From positions 1,766,754 through 1,830,753 of the forward strand of contig CM076668.1 of the NCBI GenBank assembly GCA_038496675.1: DNA of 64,000 nucleotides. The letters are read 5' to 3'. The position numbers and the translations under genes were made by a program. Source of the stretch: Rachycentron canadum (lineage: Eukaryota > Chordata > Actinopteri > Carangiformes > Rachycentridae). This document shows positions 46,201 to 58,385 of this stretch, piece after piece (the stretch's first letter is position 1; each line of letters opens with the position of its first letter). Under the pieces are notes generated by a model that ran no database searches, was not told the origin of the DNA, and saw nothing but the letters and a program-made list of their open reading frames with translations.

Positions 46201-48603
46201 TATGAAGATGGATCAACTGTCGCCTCACAGAGCTCGGCTGAATCCCTCAGGCTCAGCTTTCACATTTATTTCTGACAAACATCCACTGAGAATTAACTTA
46301 TTAAAGTTGGACCAATCAGAGATCTGAATTTCATCTCAAATTAAAGCATATAACAAATAAACAACTGGGGTTTAAGATAATAAAGGGAATTGTATTGATT
46401 TCTAAAACTTTCTAAAACAATAATTAGGGAACTGCTGTATTACTTCACTTTAATACCTCTAGAGTTGTTACCTTGTTGTAACACAACACGAATCGAGATT
46501 GAACTGGTCTCGTCTCTGTCTGCAGCTTCTGCAGGGACTACCTTTGGAGGCTCTCAGACTCATATTGAAAGGGTCATTTGTTATTCAGTGCACTTCTCAT
46601 AAGAAAAGGGAGCAAATTATAAAACAGGAGAGTTGAAGGCAGAAATCGGGGCGTTGAGACAGACTTGAAAAGAAACTAAATAGCAGTGATCTCTTGACTA
46701 AGTACGAGTACAATTGTATATCATCACAGACGGTGGCGCTTGCCCTTTTCAGAATGAGACAGAAATATTTTGAATCTAGGGCTGAAGCAGATATATTATT
46801 GTCAAACTGCTTCAGATAGAAAGAAGCATCATATCTTATTTCAGCCACAGAAGACGGAGCCTCAAACTGAATAACTCGATATTAACAATTTATTTAGAGA
46901 GTTTTATGTAAATCTACACACAGCTGGATCGGACCATGATGATGAGTATATGCACGTATGTTTTGAACCACATCGATTTCAGATTCTGCTGTGAAGCTGT
47001 GTAGCATTACTATGGGATTGCCAGATGGAAAAGTCAGCTGAGGTTTTCATATGTCATATGTTTGAAGTTCTGCTTGTTTGCGTGTCCTCTTTATGTCTGG
47101 TATTGGTATTTAGCCAAGGTGTGAGTTGGTTTTGGTAACTTACAGTAAATGTAAGATTTTAAACAATAATGTATCAGTCAAAATGATTTTCTGTGGAAAG
47201 ATAAAGTAATGGTGACCTGAGCAGAGAATGAAGTCACATCACCTCTTAAATGAGTCTCTCTGTTTTGTGTTGGTATTGGAGATGGCAGTGTAAGTGCGTT
47301 GGTGTATGTAAGTCCTTCCCTATCAAACAGTTGGTCCTTCCCACATTTACAGGGACTACCCACGCACAGTACGAAGTGTTCAGGACAAGGTGATCCAAAA
47401 AAAACCTTCTGACAAAGAAAAAGATAACACAAGAGCAAAGTTGGACTGGCCATGGGGGTCAAATCCCAGTCAGCCAGTGGCCCAGAGAAACATCAAGTTT
47501 TTACTGACTCCTTCAGTGTCATTCGAGCAGCCGGAACCAGCAGATAAGCGCTAGGCTGAAATTCTTTCCCAGTCCGACCATGGAGCCAATACTGCCCTGG
47601 ACTTTCTAAGACGGAGAAGCTATGAGCTCGAGTTTGACTCGAGGGCTGGCTTTTCTTTTCCTCCGTGTCGCTGCATAAGGTTTTTGTCTGTTTTCATTAG
47701 TGACGAGTAGCATGATAATGTAAAGTGTCTTGCTGTGACCAATCTCATGAATTTGTTTGGCAAATGTTGCCATCGTAGCTGGCTAACTGTCAGCATTGCT
47801 GTGGTGCTTGTCACCACAATGCTAGCGTGGGTTACTGCTCACGGTTAGATTGTGCACAGAGGGTAACTTTACACAGTTGCGCTTCTTGTTGTGTGTGTTG
47901 TTGTGTGCGACTGCTTGTTGTAAAGCTTAACTGAGAACATGAGGGGATGGGAGGGGGGTGTTGTGGCTGACTAAGCATCTGCTTTGGTCTGAGATTCTGG
48001 TGGTCCAGTTTGACATCTAGTGGCAGTGACAATCGTTTACAGAACCAGCAGACAGTTCAGTTTGGCCGACCTTGCTAGCAGCAACATGGCAAGAAAAAAA
48101 AAGGGCGGCGGAGAGTGTCACATTAAGGTCTCTGATAATAGGAATTTTGGGGGCAGCCATAACCTCTATGTATTTCTGTGACAACTATATGCAACTATAT
48201 GGTTTATGGTGCTATGAATCATCTGTATCTGTATCTATCATCTGTTGGAAAGCCCACCTGAAAGGGTGCCTGTCCCCAGCAGTTGAACCTCGTACGACTA
48301 CACTCAATAAAGTTAGCTGAAGTGTTCAAATAGATGACTGCGTTAAAAACTGTAAACCAGCCAAAACTCTTGAAAACTTTTCTATCTTCCAATAAACATA
48401 GAGGAAGTCACGTAACATTTTCATTTTCTGATGCTTTATTTCTGCTTATTAAACTCTGACAAGTGTTGCGAGTGAAATCCCAACGTGGTGCTAATGCACA
48501 ACACATGCAGGGAACGGCAACCTCTCCACTTGTTACTCCTCCTGTATGGTCTCATACCCAGAGATCAAACACAATTGCCCACAAGACAAAAAGCGTCACA
48601 GTG

Positions 48604-48605
<2 letters not shown>
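46201..48605. other. no gene; repeat-like words near 47.4-48.1 kb
   Basis: 47438-47600 has GTTGGACTGGCCATGGGGG and an inverted CCCAGTCCGACCATGGAGCC about 130 bases on, suggesting an old repeat. 48010-48100 (GACATCTAGTGGCAGTGA; GCAACATGGCAAGAAAAAAA) also looks repeat-derived. No gene. Confidence 0.4.
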
Positions 48606-48680
<75 letters not shown>

Positions 48681-48687
48681 CGTGTGC
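48606..48687. repeat. (TG)n microsatellite
   Basis: About 35 perfect units, then CGTGCGTGTGCAGGCG, much like the end of the 24.2-kb array. Confidence 0.97.
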
Positions 48688-51140
48688 AGGCGTGTGAGAA
48701 CGTGGGCGTCCAGCAGGGAGGCAGCACATTGAGTTTTTGATCAGCAGAGGATGAAAGTTTGACAGAACACAGTGAAATTCTTATGAGTGCTCATGCATTC
48801 TTCATTTTACAGAATATCTTTGACAACAAAGATATTTCATGCCTTATTTTGTTGCACGGCCCCATCAGTTTCTCTGCAGGATCAGACATGTGGATCTGTT
48901 CTCTGTCTTTATTTCATCACTCACAGCTCCACATCTTTTAAGTCTCTGGTTTGAGAAATAAAAAAAAAAAGAGGCCGAGAGCAGTGTGATGCCGTGTGAA
49001 GAGCGTTTGCGGGAGGACTGGGTGGGGTTTGGCAAGAGAGGTCATTTCATGTGGAGGAAGTTCATACCTTGTAAAGCTTACCACAGCAAAGTCCATGCTT
49101 AGGGAACAAAAGAAGAGAGAGACGAGGGCGAGACAATACGGCTGGACTTTACCCCTCTGACTGTTCACACACAGTCCTTCGCTTTAGTTCTGTTCTCCCG
49201 CTGCTTCTCCTGCGTTTGTGTGTGTGTGTGTGTGAGTTGTGTGTGTGGGTCTCTCCCTCTCTCCTCGTTTGCCCTCCGGCATCTCCCTGACTTTTAAACT
49301 ACCTTGAACGGAATTATGTCTCCAACTTGAGAGAGCTCATAAAGTAGCGGAGTGTGGAGCAGCTCTGTAGACCATATTTACCAAACCTCTTCTGACACGG
49401 GCTGAATTTAAAAAAAAAACCCACAGACCTCACTCTCATACATACACAGACATCTATACACACACACACACACACACTCATATAGAGGAAGGCAAATCAA
49501 ATCAGAAAGGAGAATGTGTCTGAATGTGCAAACCTGTCTAGACCTGACTTGGCCTGAGTTTGTAAATTTGGTCTTACTTGTGATGGATTGCTTCTTTCTT
49601 TTTAATGGTTTTCAGTATTCAATGCCTTTTCTTTACCTCTTTCTTTTTTCTTTTTTTTTTTTATTTACTATATATAGTTTGTCTTTTAAATCCAGAGATG
49701 TTTTTAATGTGTAATGGGTTTTATTGGGATTGGAGACTAAAGTTCTCTGCTTCTGTGTTTGGAAGTGAGTTTAATTAACTAGTACTCATTTTACACTAAT
49801 TACCCTTTTCCACCAAATTTAGCAGGTTTAACCTGGGTAGTAAAAACCAATTGACCCCTTCTCCACTGCTCAGTCTGAGGACACACAACTGCGAGGAGTG
49901 GTGTCATCACATGCAGGAAGGAAAAGTGAGCTGCTAGACACCCGATGAACCAACTGATAAAAACCTCATCTCCAAGTTGGTGTTCTTGTAAAAGTATTGG
50001 ATCGTCCATGAGATGCTTTGATCTGCAATTTTGTGTTTTTAAAAGTTATCCCAGAGTGTTCGTTCACTTTCAGAGGCAGGTGTACCCCTGGTGCTTCTGG
50101 TGACATGTCTATGTTAACAAGTTTTTAATACATGTTAATATAACATATAATAATAATTTGTGTGTGTCCATTATCATGTGTTTGTCTTAGTAGGAAGCTA
50201 GCTAGCCTGTTGCAATGTGCTATACTAAAGTGTATTGAATTATATCTGGGTTAGTTTTGGATTCCAGTCCAATCCATCACTGTGTTGAGGCGACTTTTTC
50301 CTTCATTGAAAATAGACATGAATAGATAGAAAACAGGTGACAATGTAATATCTGTCCAGAAATGACAAGCTTCGTGATTTTACTTTTATCTTTATTATTT
50401 CTGTTCTTAATTTGATTTACACTACGGTATACAGGGTTATTTTACTCAAATTTGATTTTGTTGGTTGTATCAGGCAATAGAGGGAACTGGGTCTTGACCC
50501 CTTTATGTAGTCAGTTCTGCTTGACAGAACAAGGACAAAGGAAAGAGCATGAATGAAAAGACTAAATCCAACTAAAAGAACAGAGGTGACAGTTGTTTGT
50601 GAATGATGACTGTGCTTGGAGATGACAATAGTGACCCAGGGACCTTTTGTATTGAGGGTTGATTACTTGGAGCATCTTGACTGCAAACACCTTGGACTGC
50701 GGAATTTAGATTTTCTCCTCATGAAAGCAAATTGAACTGGGTGGAGTTACAGGTTTCCTGTGAGCAGAATTACTGTTGTGTGTTAGAAATCCGGACTGGC
50801 TTCTGTGAGTTCTATTGGATGACGCACAGAGACTCACTGCTATGGTGAGTCCCACTGCTGCTTTGGTGTTAACCATCCTCTCATTAGTATGTGCAAATAC
50901 TGAGGCTGTCTGTGTGCTGTCTAAACGTAGATGTGTTTGTTAATGTGTGCAAACGGCCTGTCTGCTTTCAGTCCTCTCCTCATAAACAACCAGCCTCCCT
51001 CTGTCACGTCGGGAGATGCTGCACTGAGAGTCAAATGCGTGGCTGGCTCTCAACAACGAAGTCAAAACTTACAGTAAAGCAACATCTGTTACAGTCCCAG
51101 TATTAGAATCTCAATATTATAGAGAACTTGACGTCTGTGT
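48688..51140. other. no gene; short TG/CA and poly-T tracts
   Basis: TG at 49216-49234, CA at 49458-49478, T-rich tract near 49640-49662 and poly-A at 48958-48970. Remaining sequence unassigned. Confidence 0.5.
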
Positions 51141-51720
51141 GAATCCCTCAACGGTTCATTTTTTTCCGGATAGGAAAACAATTCTGAAAATTTCATGATT
51201 CGATTCAATGTAGATTCTTGGGCTCAGGATTCAGTTCAGACTTGAGGTCAAGCTCAGCTAACAGGCTAGGCTACGAAAACATAGCTAAGCTAACAGGCTA
51301 GGCCATGAAAACGTAGCTAAGCTAACAGGCTAGGCCGTTAAAACGTAGCTACGCTAACAGGCTAGGCTATGAAAATGTAGCTAAGCTAACAGGCTAGGCT
51401 ATGAAAACGTAGCTAAGTTAGCTTTTATCTCCAGCAGCTCTTTGGAAACAGCACAAGCTGTCCAAGTTAACAAGTGTTTATCTTTCAAAATTAACCATTT
51501 AACTGAGCAGCTCAGAGGCTTCCGACAACTTTTAAGGTGGAATATTTCTTGCATGTTAGTCAATGTGTGATTGACATATATCTTAAATGTTAAGTGATGA
51601 TCAGGAATTGAAGTGCTTAAAATGTATATAAAGCTGGTATACAGTACAACATCGAGCGATAGAATCATGATTCGAAAGAATAATTCGAATCTTTCGAATG
51701 AAAGAGATGACCAAGAATGA
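51141..51720. repeat. GATTCGATTC-rich repeat enclosing a minisatellite
   Basis: The left side has TCATGATTCGATTCAATGTA, then GATTCTTGGGCTCAGGATTC (51196-51231). The right side has AATCATGATTCGAAAGAATA and ATTCGAATCTTTCGAATG (51662-51702). Such GATTCGATTC strings are known from old teleost repeats. The 32-bp minisatellite lies between them, so it may have grown inside the element. Confidence 0.4.
51258..51417. repeat. 32-bp minisatellite, 5 copies
   Basis: Five head-to-tail 32-bp units start at 51258, 51290, 51322, 51354 and 51386. Each begins CTAACAGGCTAGGC and ends with ACxTAGCTAxG. Units differ at a few positions (for example CTACG, CCATG, CCGTT, CTATG). A partial sixth (TTAGC) follows. 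Confidence 0.97.
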
Positions 51721-52139
51721 TGGTCACACTGGCTGAGCTCCTGTGTGGAGATGAAAGAAATATCTAGAAGTCTGAAGACTTATAGGTCTCAGCAAACACA
51801 GAGCTGCCACCTACCTTTAATTTATTGGTAGTATTTTGGCCATAAGCTTAAGATATGATGGTTTATAGTGGATCTAAAATAGAAATTGTCTCGTTAGAAC
51901 TTAAGTTATAGACAGACCAAGCTAATTACCACGGCAGAGAGAAGAACAACCCCAGGGCGCTGTGGTGATGTAACCATCAGGTAGGCCCAGAAAAGAGAAA
52001 CCCTGCAGGCAAAATAAGAGAGAAGTCATCAAAGAACAGGAGGAAAAGAAAATATACAGTCAATCAAACCACAGTGGTTTCAGATGGAAAATATTGGAGT
52101 GAGAAGGGTTTACTAATTCAAGTTTAATACAAGGAGAAA
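51721..52139. other. no gene or recognised element
   Basis: Unassigned sequence. Confidence 0.5.
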
Positions 52140-52960
52140 AATGGTAATTAATGGGATGCTAAGATGTAAGCTAAGCCTTGTGTCCGACTGCATGGGGCAA
52201 CGCTAAGCCGCCTCTAATTGAGGATCACACTTTGAGGAGTCTGGGAATCTTGGTTTGCCAGTAATGTCATATAATTGGAAAGAAATCTGTCACACTGTCA
52301 GAGGCGAGGCACCAGGCCCTCCAAGGCTTGCACTTTAAAGATAGATTAATTAACGGACGGCTTCATTTCTCTAATTGTTTGTTCCCAGATAACAAGTTTA
52401 GAGTTGAGCCAATTATCTCCTTGCTCTTGCCAACTCATTTCTCTGAGAAGAGTATTTTTGAACCCTTCCGCCTCACTTTGAGGTCAGCTTAGATTTACAG
52501 AGGCCAAGTCGCACTGACGAGGAGGGAACAGCATTGAATTGCGCTAAATTAATGAACTCTGGTATAATCTTTTTTTAGTCCTCTCATCTCTTTTTTTCCG
52601 CCGTAATTCCAGAGGAATTTATTTTTTCTATTTTCGTATCTCCTTTATTCTGCCTTTGTTTTCTCATTATCTCTGTTTATCTCCTGTCCTTTTGCTTTAT
52701 TTTTTCTCCATCTCTTGTTGATTCGTCGATCAAGCCCGCCTCATTACATAGCCTGTTCTGCCTCTCCTCACCAGAGCTGCTTTCCCTCACATCCGTCCAT
52801 CCAGCCGCAGCTTGTAGGCTTTTAATTGACTTCTAGATCATTATTTAGTTAATTATACCCCCAGACAGATTGCTAATAAATATTGATATGAATTATTCAA
52901 ACCATATGTATGGCTGTGATTGCTACACCAGGCAGAGTGGCACAAGGTGAAACCTCCAAA
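52140..52960. promoter_or_regulatory. candidate conserved regulatory block(s)
   Basis: Two repeat-free parts, 52140-52570 and 52800-52960, are separated by a T/C-rich spacer. Homeodomain words include TAATTA at 52145-52150, TTAATTAA at 52346-52353, CTAATTGTTTG near 52371 and TAATTA at 52850-52855. ATTTTTGAACC and GAATTATTCAAACC add further AT-rich sites. This is the longest stretch in the window that looks like uninterrupted regulatory DNA. Function is inferred. Confidence 0.35.
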
Positions 52961-53739
52961 TTAGAAAACAGAAGGGGGGGGGGGTGTGAAGAGATGGATC
53001 CATAACTGCTCCAGCAAACCTGAATTCCTGCTTGGGTGAGGTAAATCATGGTAATGGCTTTGGATCAACACAGTGCTACTGCTCTATGGAAAGCTGAGCT
53101 CGATAATGGAGCAGAGAGAGGGAGAGAGGGAGAGAGACACTGACAGATGACTACTGCTATGTGTGAAACAGCCCAGTCTCTGGCTGTGGTGACATGTGTC
53201 TGGAGGTTGGTAGAAGAAAGTTGGTTGGTCTGATAAAAAGAGAAGCCCAGTTCAGCCCAGGCTATACCTCCCCTCCACAATAATCCAGATTCATAGCAGT
53301 TGTTTTTGTGCCGATATATAAAACACATCAGCATTTCATACTTTTAAACAGCTTTCCATGACAGTATTTACTTAAAGGTTACATATATTACATTATTCTT
53401 GTGTTTTGTTGTCCAAAAGAATATATATTTGTATTTCAATATAGTTTTATGTCTCCATTCTCATGCTTCTCTCTGGAGCTTGAGCAAGAACAGGCCATCT
53501 TACACTTATCACTTAGTCTCTTAGTTAGCTGACTGATTTCTGAGTGACGCATGCCCAGGCTGACCACAGATATTAGCCTACCACTGTGGTTTGGTAAAAC
53601 TCAAATTGAGATAGTCAGTGATGAAATTAGAGCAGATGGTCTACTGTCCTTGGGAAGGTTGTGCAATGATAGATTTGTTCCCCGTCTCGTAGTGTACTTG
53701 ATGTTGTGTTGTTGGCGTTAAAACAATGACGAAAAATGT
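52961..53739. other. no gene; G10 and GAGA tracts
   Basis: G-rich run at 52974-52983 and GAGAGAGGG units at 53113-53136. The minus-strand frame at 53065-53334 has no domain. Confidence 0.5.
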
Positions 53740-53835
53740 GGCTTGTGGATCGAGGTGGGCTCTGCTGGGGGCGTGGCTGAGGGTGACTATAGTGATGACA
53801 TCACAAAGTTACACAAATCCTGATAACTCGTTTTT
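53740..53835 (-). repeat. TTAAAGGTCCCATA-family internal fragment, inverted
   Basis: On the minus strand: CAGGATTTGTGTAACTTTG, TGATGTCATCA, CACCCTCAGCCACGCCCCC. It matches 14431-14482, in the opposite orientation. Confidence 0.5.
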
Positions 53836-54054
53836 GAATACAAAAGTATGTTCTCATATACTTATTTGCATGGTCACAAGAGATCTATCAAATATTCTTT
53901 TCTTCTCTTTTGTACTTTTGTGTCAGTATTCCACACGTAGACCAGGACAGAACAGGGTAATTGTCCACCAAAAAGACAGCATCAGTTGTTTATTCAAATG
54001 CCTGATAATGCTGTGTATGTTTATGGATCTCTGCCAACAGTACAGTATAGACTT

Positions 54055-54480
54055 TTGAGTCATGATCTGTTCCTCTGTTCTCTGTTCAGCCTCCCTTCAT
54101 TTCTCCCAGACCTGCAACCGTCCTTCCAACCACCAGCTGTCCTCAGTCTTTCCTCCCTGGTCTAATTCACCTGACTGCCCCGCCCATTCACACACCTGCT
54201 CCCACTCATCCTCAGTCACCTGATCTCTCCCCACCTGCACCTCACTCTATGATCAGCCTTGCACCATGTACAGGGGCTCTGTTCCTCAACATCTCCCTGT
54301 GTATCTGCTACTTACCTTCATCGGCCGGCCTGTCAATCTGTTTGCTTGCTTCGCTCACCATTCTGCCTGTAAACCTGATATCTGTGTATCACAAGCAGCT
54401 TCACTGCATCAGCCTGGCTTTGTGTCTGCACGTGTCAGACGATGTCAATTCACCGATAAAGAGTGCCAGATCATAAAATG
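54055..54480 (+). mobile_element. possible gypsy-type LTR fragment
   Basis: C/T-rich segment with CACCTGACTGCCCCGCCC, CAGTCACCTGATC and CCAGCTGTCCTCAG words, similar in style to fish gypsy LTRs and to the minus-strand LTR at 37410-38058. No terminal TG...CA or AATAAA signal is clear. The two overlapping open frames inside are incidental. Confidence 0.3.
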
Positions 54481-55329
54481 AGTGAGAAGCATGTTATGCT
54501 GTTTACTTTGTGGGACTTTTTGCAGGTGACACTGGGTTTCGTTTCCACCTGACAGTCTGATTGTGCCGGTTAAGATGTGTTAGTTCAGCATTGCCTCAAA
54601 ATGCAAAACAATTTTCAACCAGAGAGTGCCAGCACAATGATATGCCTTCAGGCCACTCACAGAAAAAAAAAAAAATAGGAATAATAATAAAAGAGCGAGT
54701 GAAGCAGAGGTTCAGAGTCTGTGCATGCTATACTGTAACTGTAGAAGATTGAGTGAAGGTAAGCGGAAACAACAAAAGAAGATTGGAAGCATTAGAGTAG
54801 AGTAGTGGAGGGAATTTTCAGAGAAGACTCAGAAAATAGACCAAGCTTCCAAAACAAGGGGTGGGGATTACAAAAAAAGATAGGGAAAAAGAAGGGAGAG
54901 GTTTGTTTTGGGGGCAAGAGAGAGAGAATCGAGACTCTTAATTGGCTTGTTACGACTTGACAGAATGAGCTTGGAGAGGGGTGGCATAGAGTTAGGATTT
55001 AACCAGGGGAGGAATGAAAGGAAAGCAAATGAACTAAAAAAGAAACAACTCCACTTGAAGGAGTGTTAATGGAGGAAGAGAGGGAGAAAGGGAGAAAGAG
55101 AGAGTCAGTTAAAAAGAAAAAAGGAACAACAAAGTTGAGACAACTTTGTTTAATTAGTGTGTGTTTTGGAGAGACTGATTGGGAGAGCTGGATGTCAGGG
55201 GGGATGTCAATGTTTTCAGGGCTGGGCTCACAAAATGAGATTCAGGTACACAAGTCTCTGTTGTGTATGTGCATGTTCATGTGTTTGTGCAGGTGTGTGC
55301 GCAGATGTAGGTGTGCTCGTATGTGTGTG
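54481..55329. other. no gene; purine-rich stretch
   Basis: 54690-55135 is strongly purine-rich (GA/AG runs). The 116-codon plus-strand frame at 55063-55413 starts in that purine tract and is not credible. Confidence 0.5.
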
Positions 55330-55660
55330 AACTTTTCAGAACTACGGCCTGTGGCTGATGAAGCCATTAGGGCTCAGTCTCACAGCCAATCAATCACTCT
55401 GACACCTCAATAGGGGAGCTGGACGGTCATTCTTCAAAACGCAGCCAGCCCACCTCGCCCGCTCCAATAATCGCTCCAATCATTCAGTAGCTGGGCCTGA
55501 ACTTCCAACCTGCGACTGCCAGACCTCTGCTCCAACTGCAGCGTTTGCTCATTTGCTTGTTTGTTCTTGCTGCTCCCTCTCTGCCCGGCGCTGCCCGTTA
55601 AAGATAGCGCTGCTATTCCGAGAACAAACACAAATTTATTGTGGCGTCTTCAGCACGCTC
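55330..55660. promoter_or_regulatory. candidate regulatory block with PBX-like sites
   Basis: CAGCCAATCAATCACTCTGA (55383-55402) gives tandem PBX-like CAATCA words next to a TGACA-type TALE half-site. CCAATAATCGCTCCAATCATTC near 55464-55486 and GTTAAAGATAGCGCTGC near 55597 follow. Repeat-free and GC-balanced. Confidence 0.28.
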
Positions 55661-56440
55661 TCAATTCAGCTGCTGCATGTTGACATGGATAAAAAATCCT
55701 TTATGAATGACTTGAACTTTGAGCTCAAGAGAAATTGTGTGTTGTTTTTCTCTTGAATACAGGTCTACAGGAAAAACAAGCACAGGGAAAGAAATGTGAA
55801 CTTATATATTCTTCAGTTTTATTTGTCTTGACATAGACAGAGATATTCACTAAAAATATCCAATCAAATAATTTTATATCAAGGTCATTTGCATAAATCA
55901 GTACTTTTCTGCCACCGGCTGATGATGTTGAAACTGCTGTGCAACCGTTTTGCATTTAAATCTTCACGACACGTTGCGTGGCTTGATGAGTGCCCATATT
56001 TTTGCTGGAGGATGCAACTATTTTCTGATGGTTTCATTTAGCATTTAGTCTTTCTTACTGAAGCCACCGTGAGTGTGCAATAACACAACACAACCTATGT
56101 AAGGGAATGAATTCTTCACATACAATGACATTCAGTGGCACCTCCAATAAAAATCAGAACTGCAGAAAGCTGCACTAACAGGTTAGATAGTGAATTGGTA
56201 GCTATCATATCTAACGCACAATGTGTGTTGCACCTAACAACTGCTGATGTTGATATACAAAACATGTGTATCAACATCATTTTTCTTTGGCAGCATAGCT
56301 ATCAATCGGACACTCAGAGGCTTAGAGACAACAAGGGCGATTAAACAAGACCATGTATGAAGCTACAGTAGTATATGGCCGAAATGTGTATCGGTGTGAA
56401 GTGGGAGCTTGTTCCCTTGTCACTGTGACGCTCTGGCTTC
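55661..56440. other. no gene or recognised element
   Basis: Unassigned AT-rich sequence. Confidence 0.5.
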
Positions 56441-56580
56441 CCTGCTGTTGCGGTCCAGCCAAGAAGTCTCTAAGTCTAGCGACAAATGCGCTACATTGGC
56501 AAAACTGCAGGCTGATAATGATCAGTCAGTCACAGACATTCGAGATTTCTAAAACCCTGCTGTTGTGGCCCAGCCAAAAA
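56441..56580 (+). repeat. short direct repeat pair, offset 115 bp
   Basis: CCTGCTGTTGCGGTCCAGCC at 56441-56460 is repeated as CCTGCTGTTGTGGCCCAGCC at 56556-56575, both followed by AAxAA. It is either a small tandem duplication or two ends of an old element. Confidence 0.6.
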
Positions 56581-58109
56581 CAGCTGATTTTGACTGAAAA
56601 GGTGAATGTCTACTGTTATTTCAGTTGGATTAAATACCCTGTGTAAATAAAATATATATGCACTTGGTATTTTCCCTTGTGGACACGCTGTAGTCGCAAG
56701 GGATACACAGGACTGCACACATGAAGCAGTTATAATGAATAAGGAAAAATGCAGGAGTGTATGGACAGCACTGCTCCTAACTGGATTACTTAGACACACC
56801 TCATCATCACAGAGAGAGGGAGCGAGTGGAGCCATCGGCTGCCGTAATCACACCCAGCCAGTGACCCAGTTAGACCCTTTTAGCGCCAAGATGAAACCCC
56901 CCCACACACACACTCTCTCTCTCTCCCTCACTTTAATTCTGCCCAGAATCTTCTAATTGGCTTTTATTTCTCCCATGCTGTTTTTACTCTTTCATTGGTT
57001 TCTTTCATTTAATTTCTTCACGGTGCTTTTTTTCCCCCCACAGTATCATGCGGCTCTTACAGCTGTGTTCATTTACAATGCCACTGTGACAATAGGGGGA
57101 TTTTAGCTTCTCCATATGCATTTTTATCACAGAGATGATATTTGCCTCTGCTCCATGTAACCACATTGTCTTTTATAACATACCAGACACACACACACAG
57201 ACACACACACGCAGCAGGGCAGCTGTGGCTCTGTGCTCCATCACGCTGCACGAGACAATGAGATGAGGTTAAAGTTTGTGCTGTTTTGGGTTTTTGTGAG
57301 CAATATTAAATATGAACAATCTATATGAAATAATGCATGGAGGAGGCCACACATATAATATATAATAAATATTAATTCATCATCAAAAGAAGGTCATTTA
57401 ATGGTTAAATGAATAGAATTTAAAATTCTTATGTTGACTGTCACTTGGACAGAACAAGACTTTTGAGGATACCACATTGCAGATATTCTGGCATATGTCA
57501 ACAGGTATTTTACACTATTGACCTTTAATAAGCTAAATTATTACATAATTAACTGACGAACTGTGCCTCACTGTTTGAGCCCCAGTCTTTGTCTAATTTT
57601 GTTGTCACAGACCTAGTTTCTCTCACAGACTGTCAATACTCCAGCCTGTTACAGAGGATAATATCATCCATAGCACCAGGCTGAATACAGGCTCTGCAGT
57701 GACACTGGTCCCCTCCTCCTCTCTGCATGTACATTCTACCTCCTCTTCCTCCGATACACCTCCACCCCACCACCTCTCTGTCCAGGCAATAGCTACTCCT
57801 ATAAATAATTCATTTTCCAACACACGAGCAAGTACAACTGAAAGAACGAACAAATCAATTGGCTGTTTTTCCTGGTGTGCTCCTCACTTCAGGTTGTGTT
57901 GTTTTTAAGTGGGAAAGCGCAAAAGTGAGAAATAAATATTGGAGATGTCCACTTATGTTTCAAGATTGGCAAAAACGCATTTATGTCAAGGGTCAGACCC
58001 AGTTTTTGTTAAACAGAAATGTAGCTCTAGGTCAAACACCTGTGGAATTAAAACATCAATAACATCTCATGCTGGAACATCAAAATTCAGATTTATTATT
58101 ATGATTATT
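56581..58109. other. no supported gene; one weak exon candidate
   Basis: 57597-57905 is open in one plus-strand frame (about 103 codons, Ser/Thr/Pro-rich), with acceptor-like TTGTTGTCACAG and TTTCTCTCACAG at its left and CAGGTTGTG at its right. Composition (CCTCCTCC runs) could keep the frame open by chance, so I do not call it a gene. CA stretches occur at 56899-56912 and 57184-57210. Confidence 0.4.
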
Positions 58110-58385
58110 AACAGACTATTTTGAGGCTGCCACTATCATGACTGTAATTACTGATTAACCTGTCCCTTCCTTTTTGATCAGTCTATAAATTGTTTCAGCC
58201 ACAGAATGAAAATGGGTCAAAATGTCCCAAAGGACAGGTGACATCCGACCAAGAGTCTAAAACTCAAGGATGTAAGCAAATTCAAAATATGTGCGTATTT
58301 GATAAATAACCTGAATGATTAATAATTTATGAAATAAATCATTGTTAAAATGACTGGTGGTTAATTTCCTGCTGAACGATGAACT
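58110..58385 (+). repeat. teleost interspersed repeat (TTTCAGCC type)
   Basis: ATTGTTTCAGCCACAGAATG (58191-58210), ACATCCGACCAAGAGTCTAA then AACTCAAGGATGT, and AATGATTAATAATTTATG with GGTTAATTTCCTGCTGAACG. I know this order from a widespread teleost repeat (GTTTCAGCCCTA, TCCGACCAACAGTCCAAAAC, CCAAAGATATTCAG, GATTAATTTTCTGTTGATCG). No coding capacity. Confidence 0.55.

Noticed and set aside
54249..54481. Two overlapping 71-75-codon frames
   Set aside because: They lie inside an LTR-like C/T-rich segment and are in different phases over the same bases.
57597..57905. Calling a mucin-like coding exon
   Set aside because: Only composition and generic splice-like words support it; kept as a low-interest finding, not a gene.
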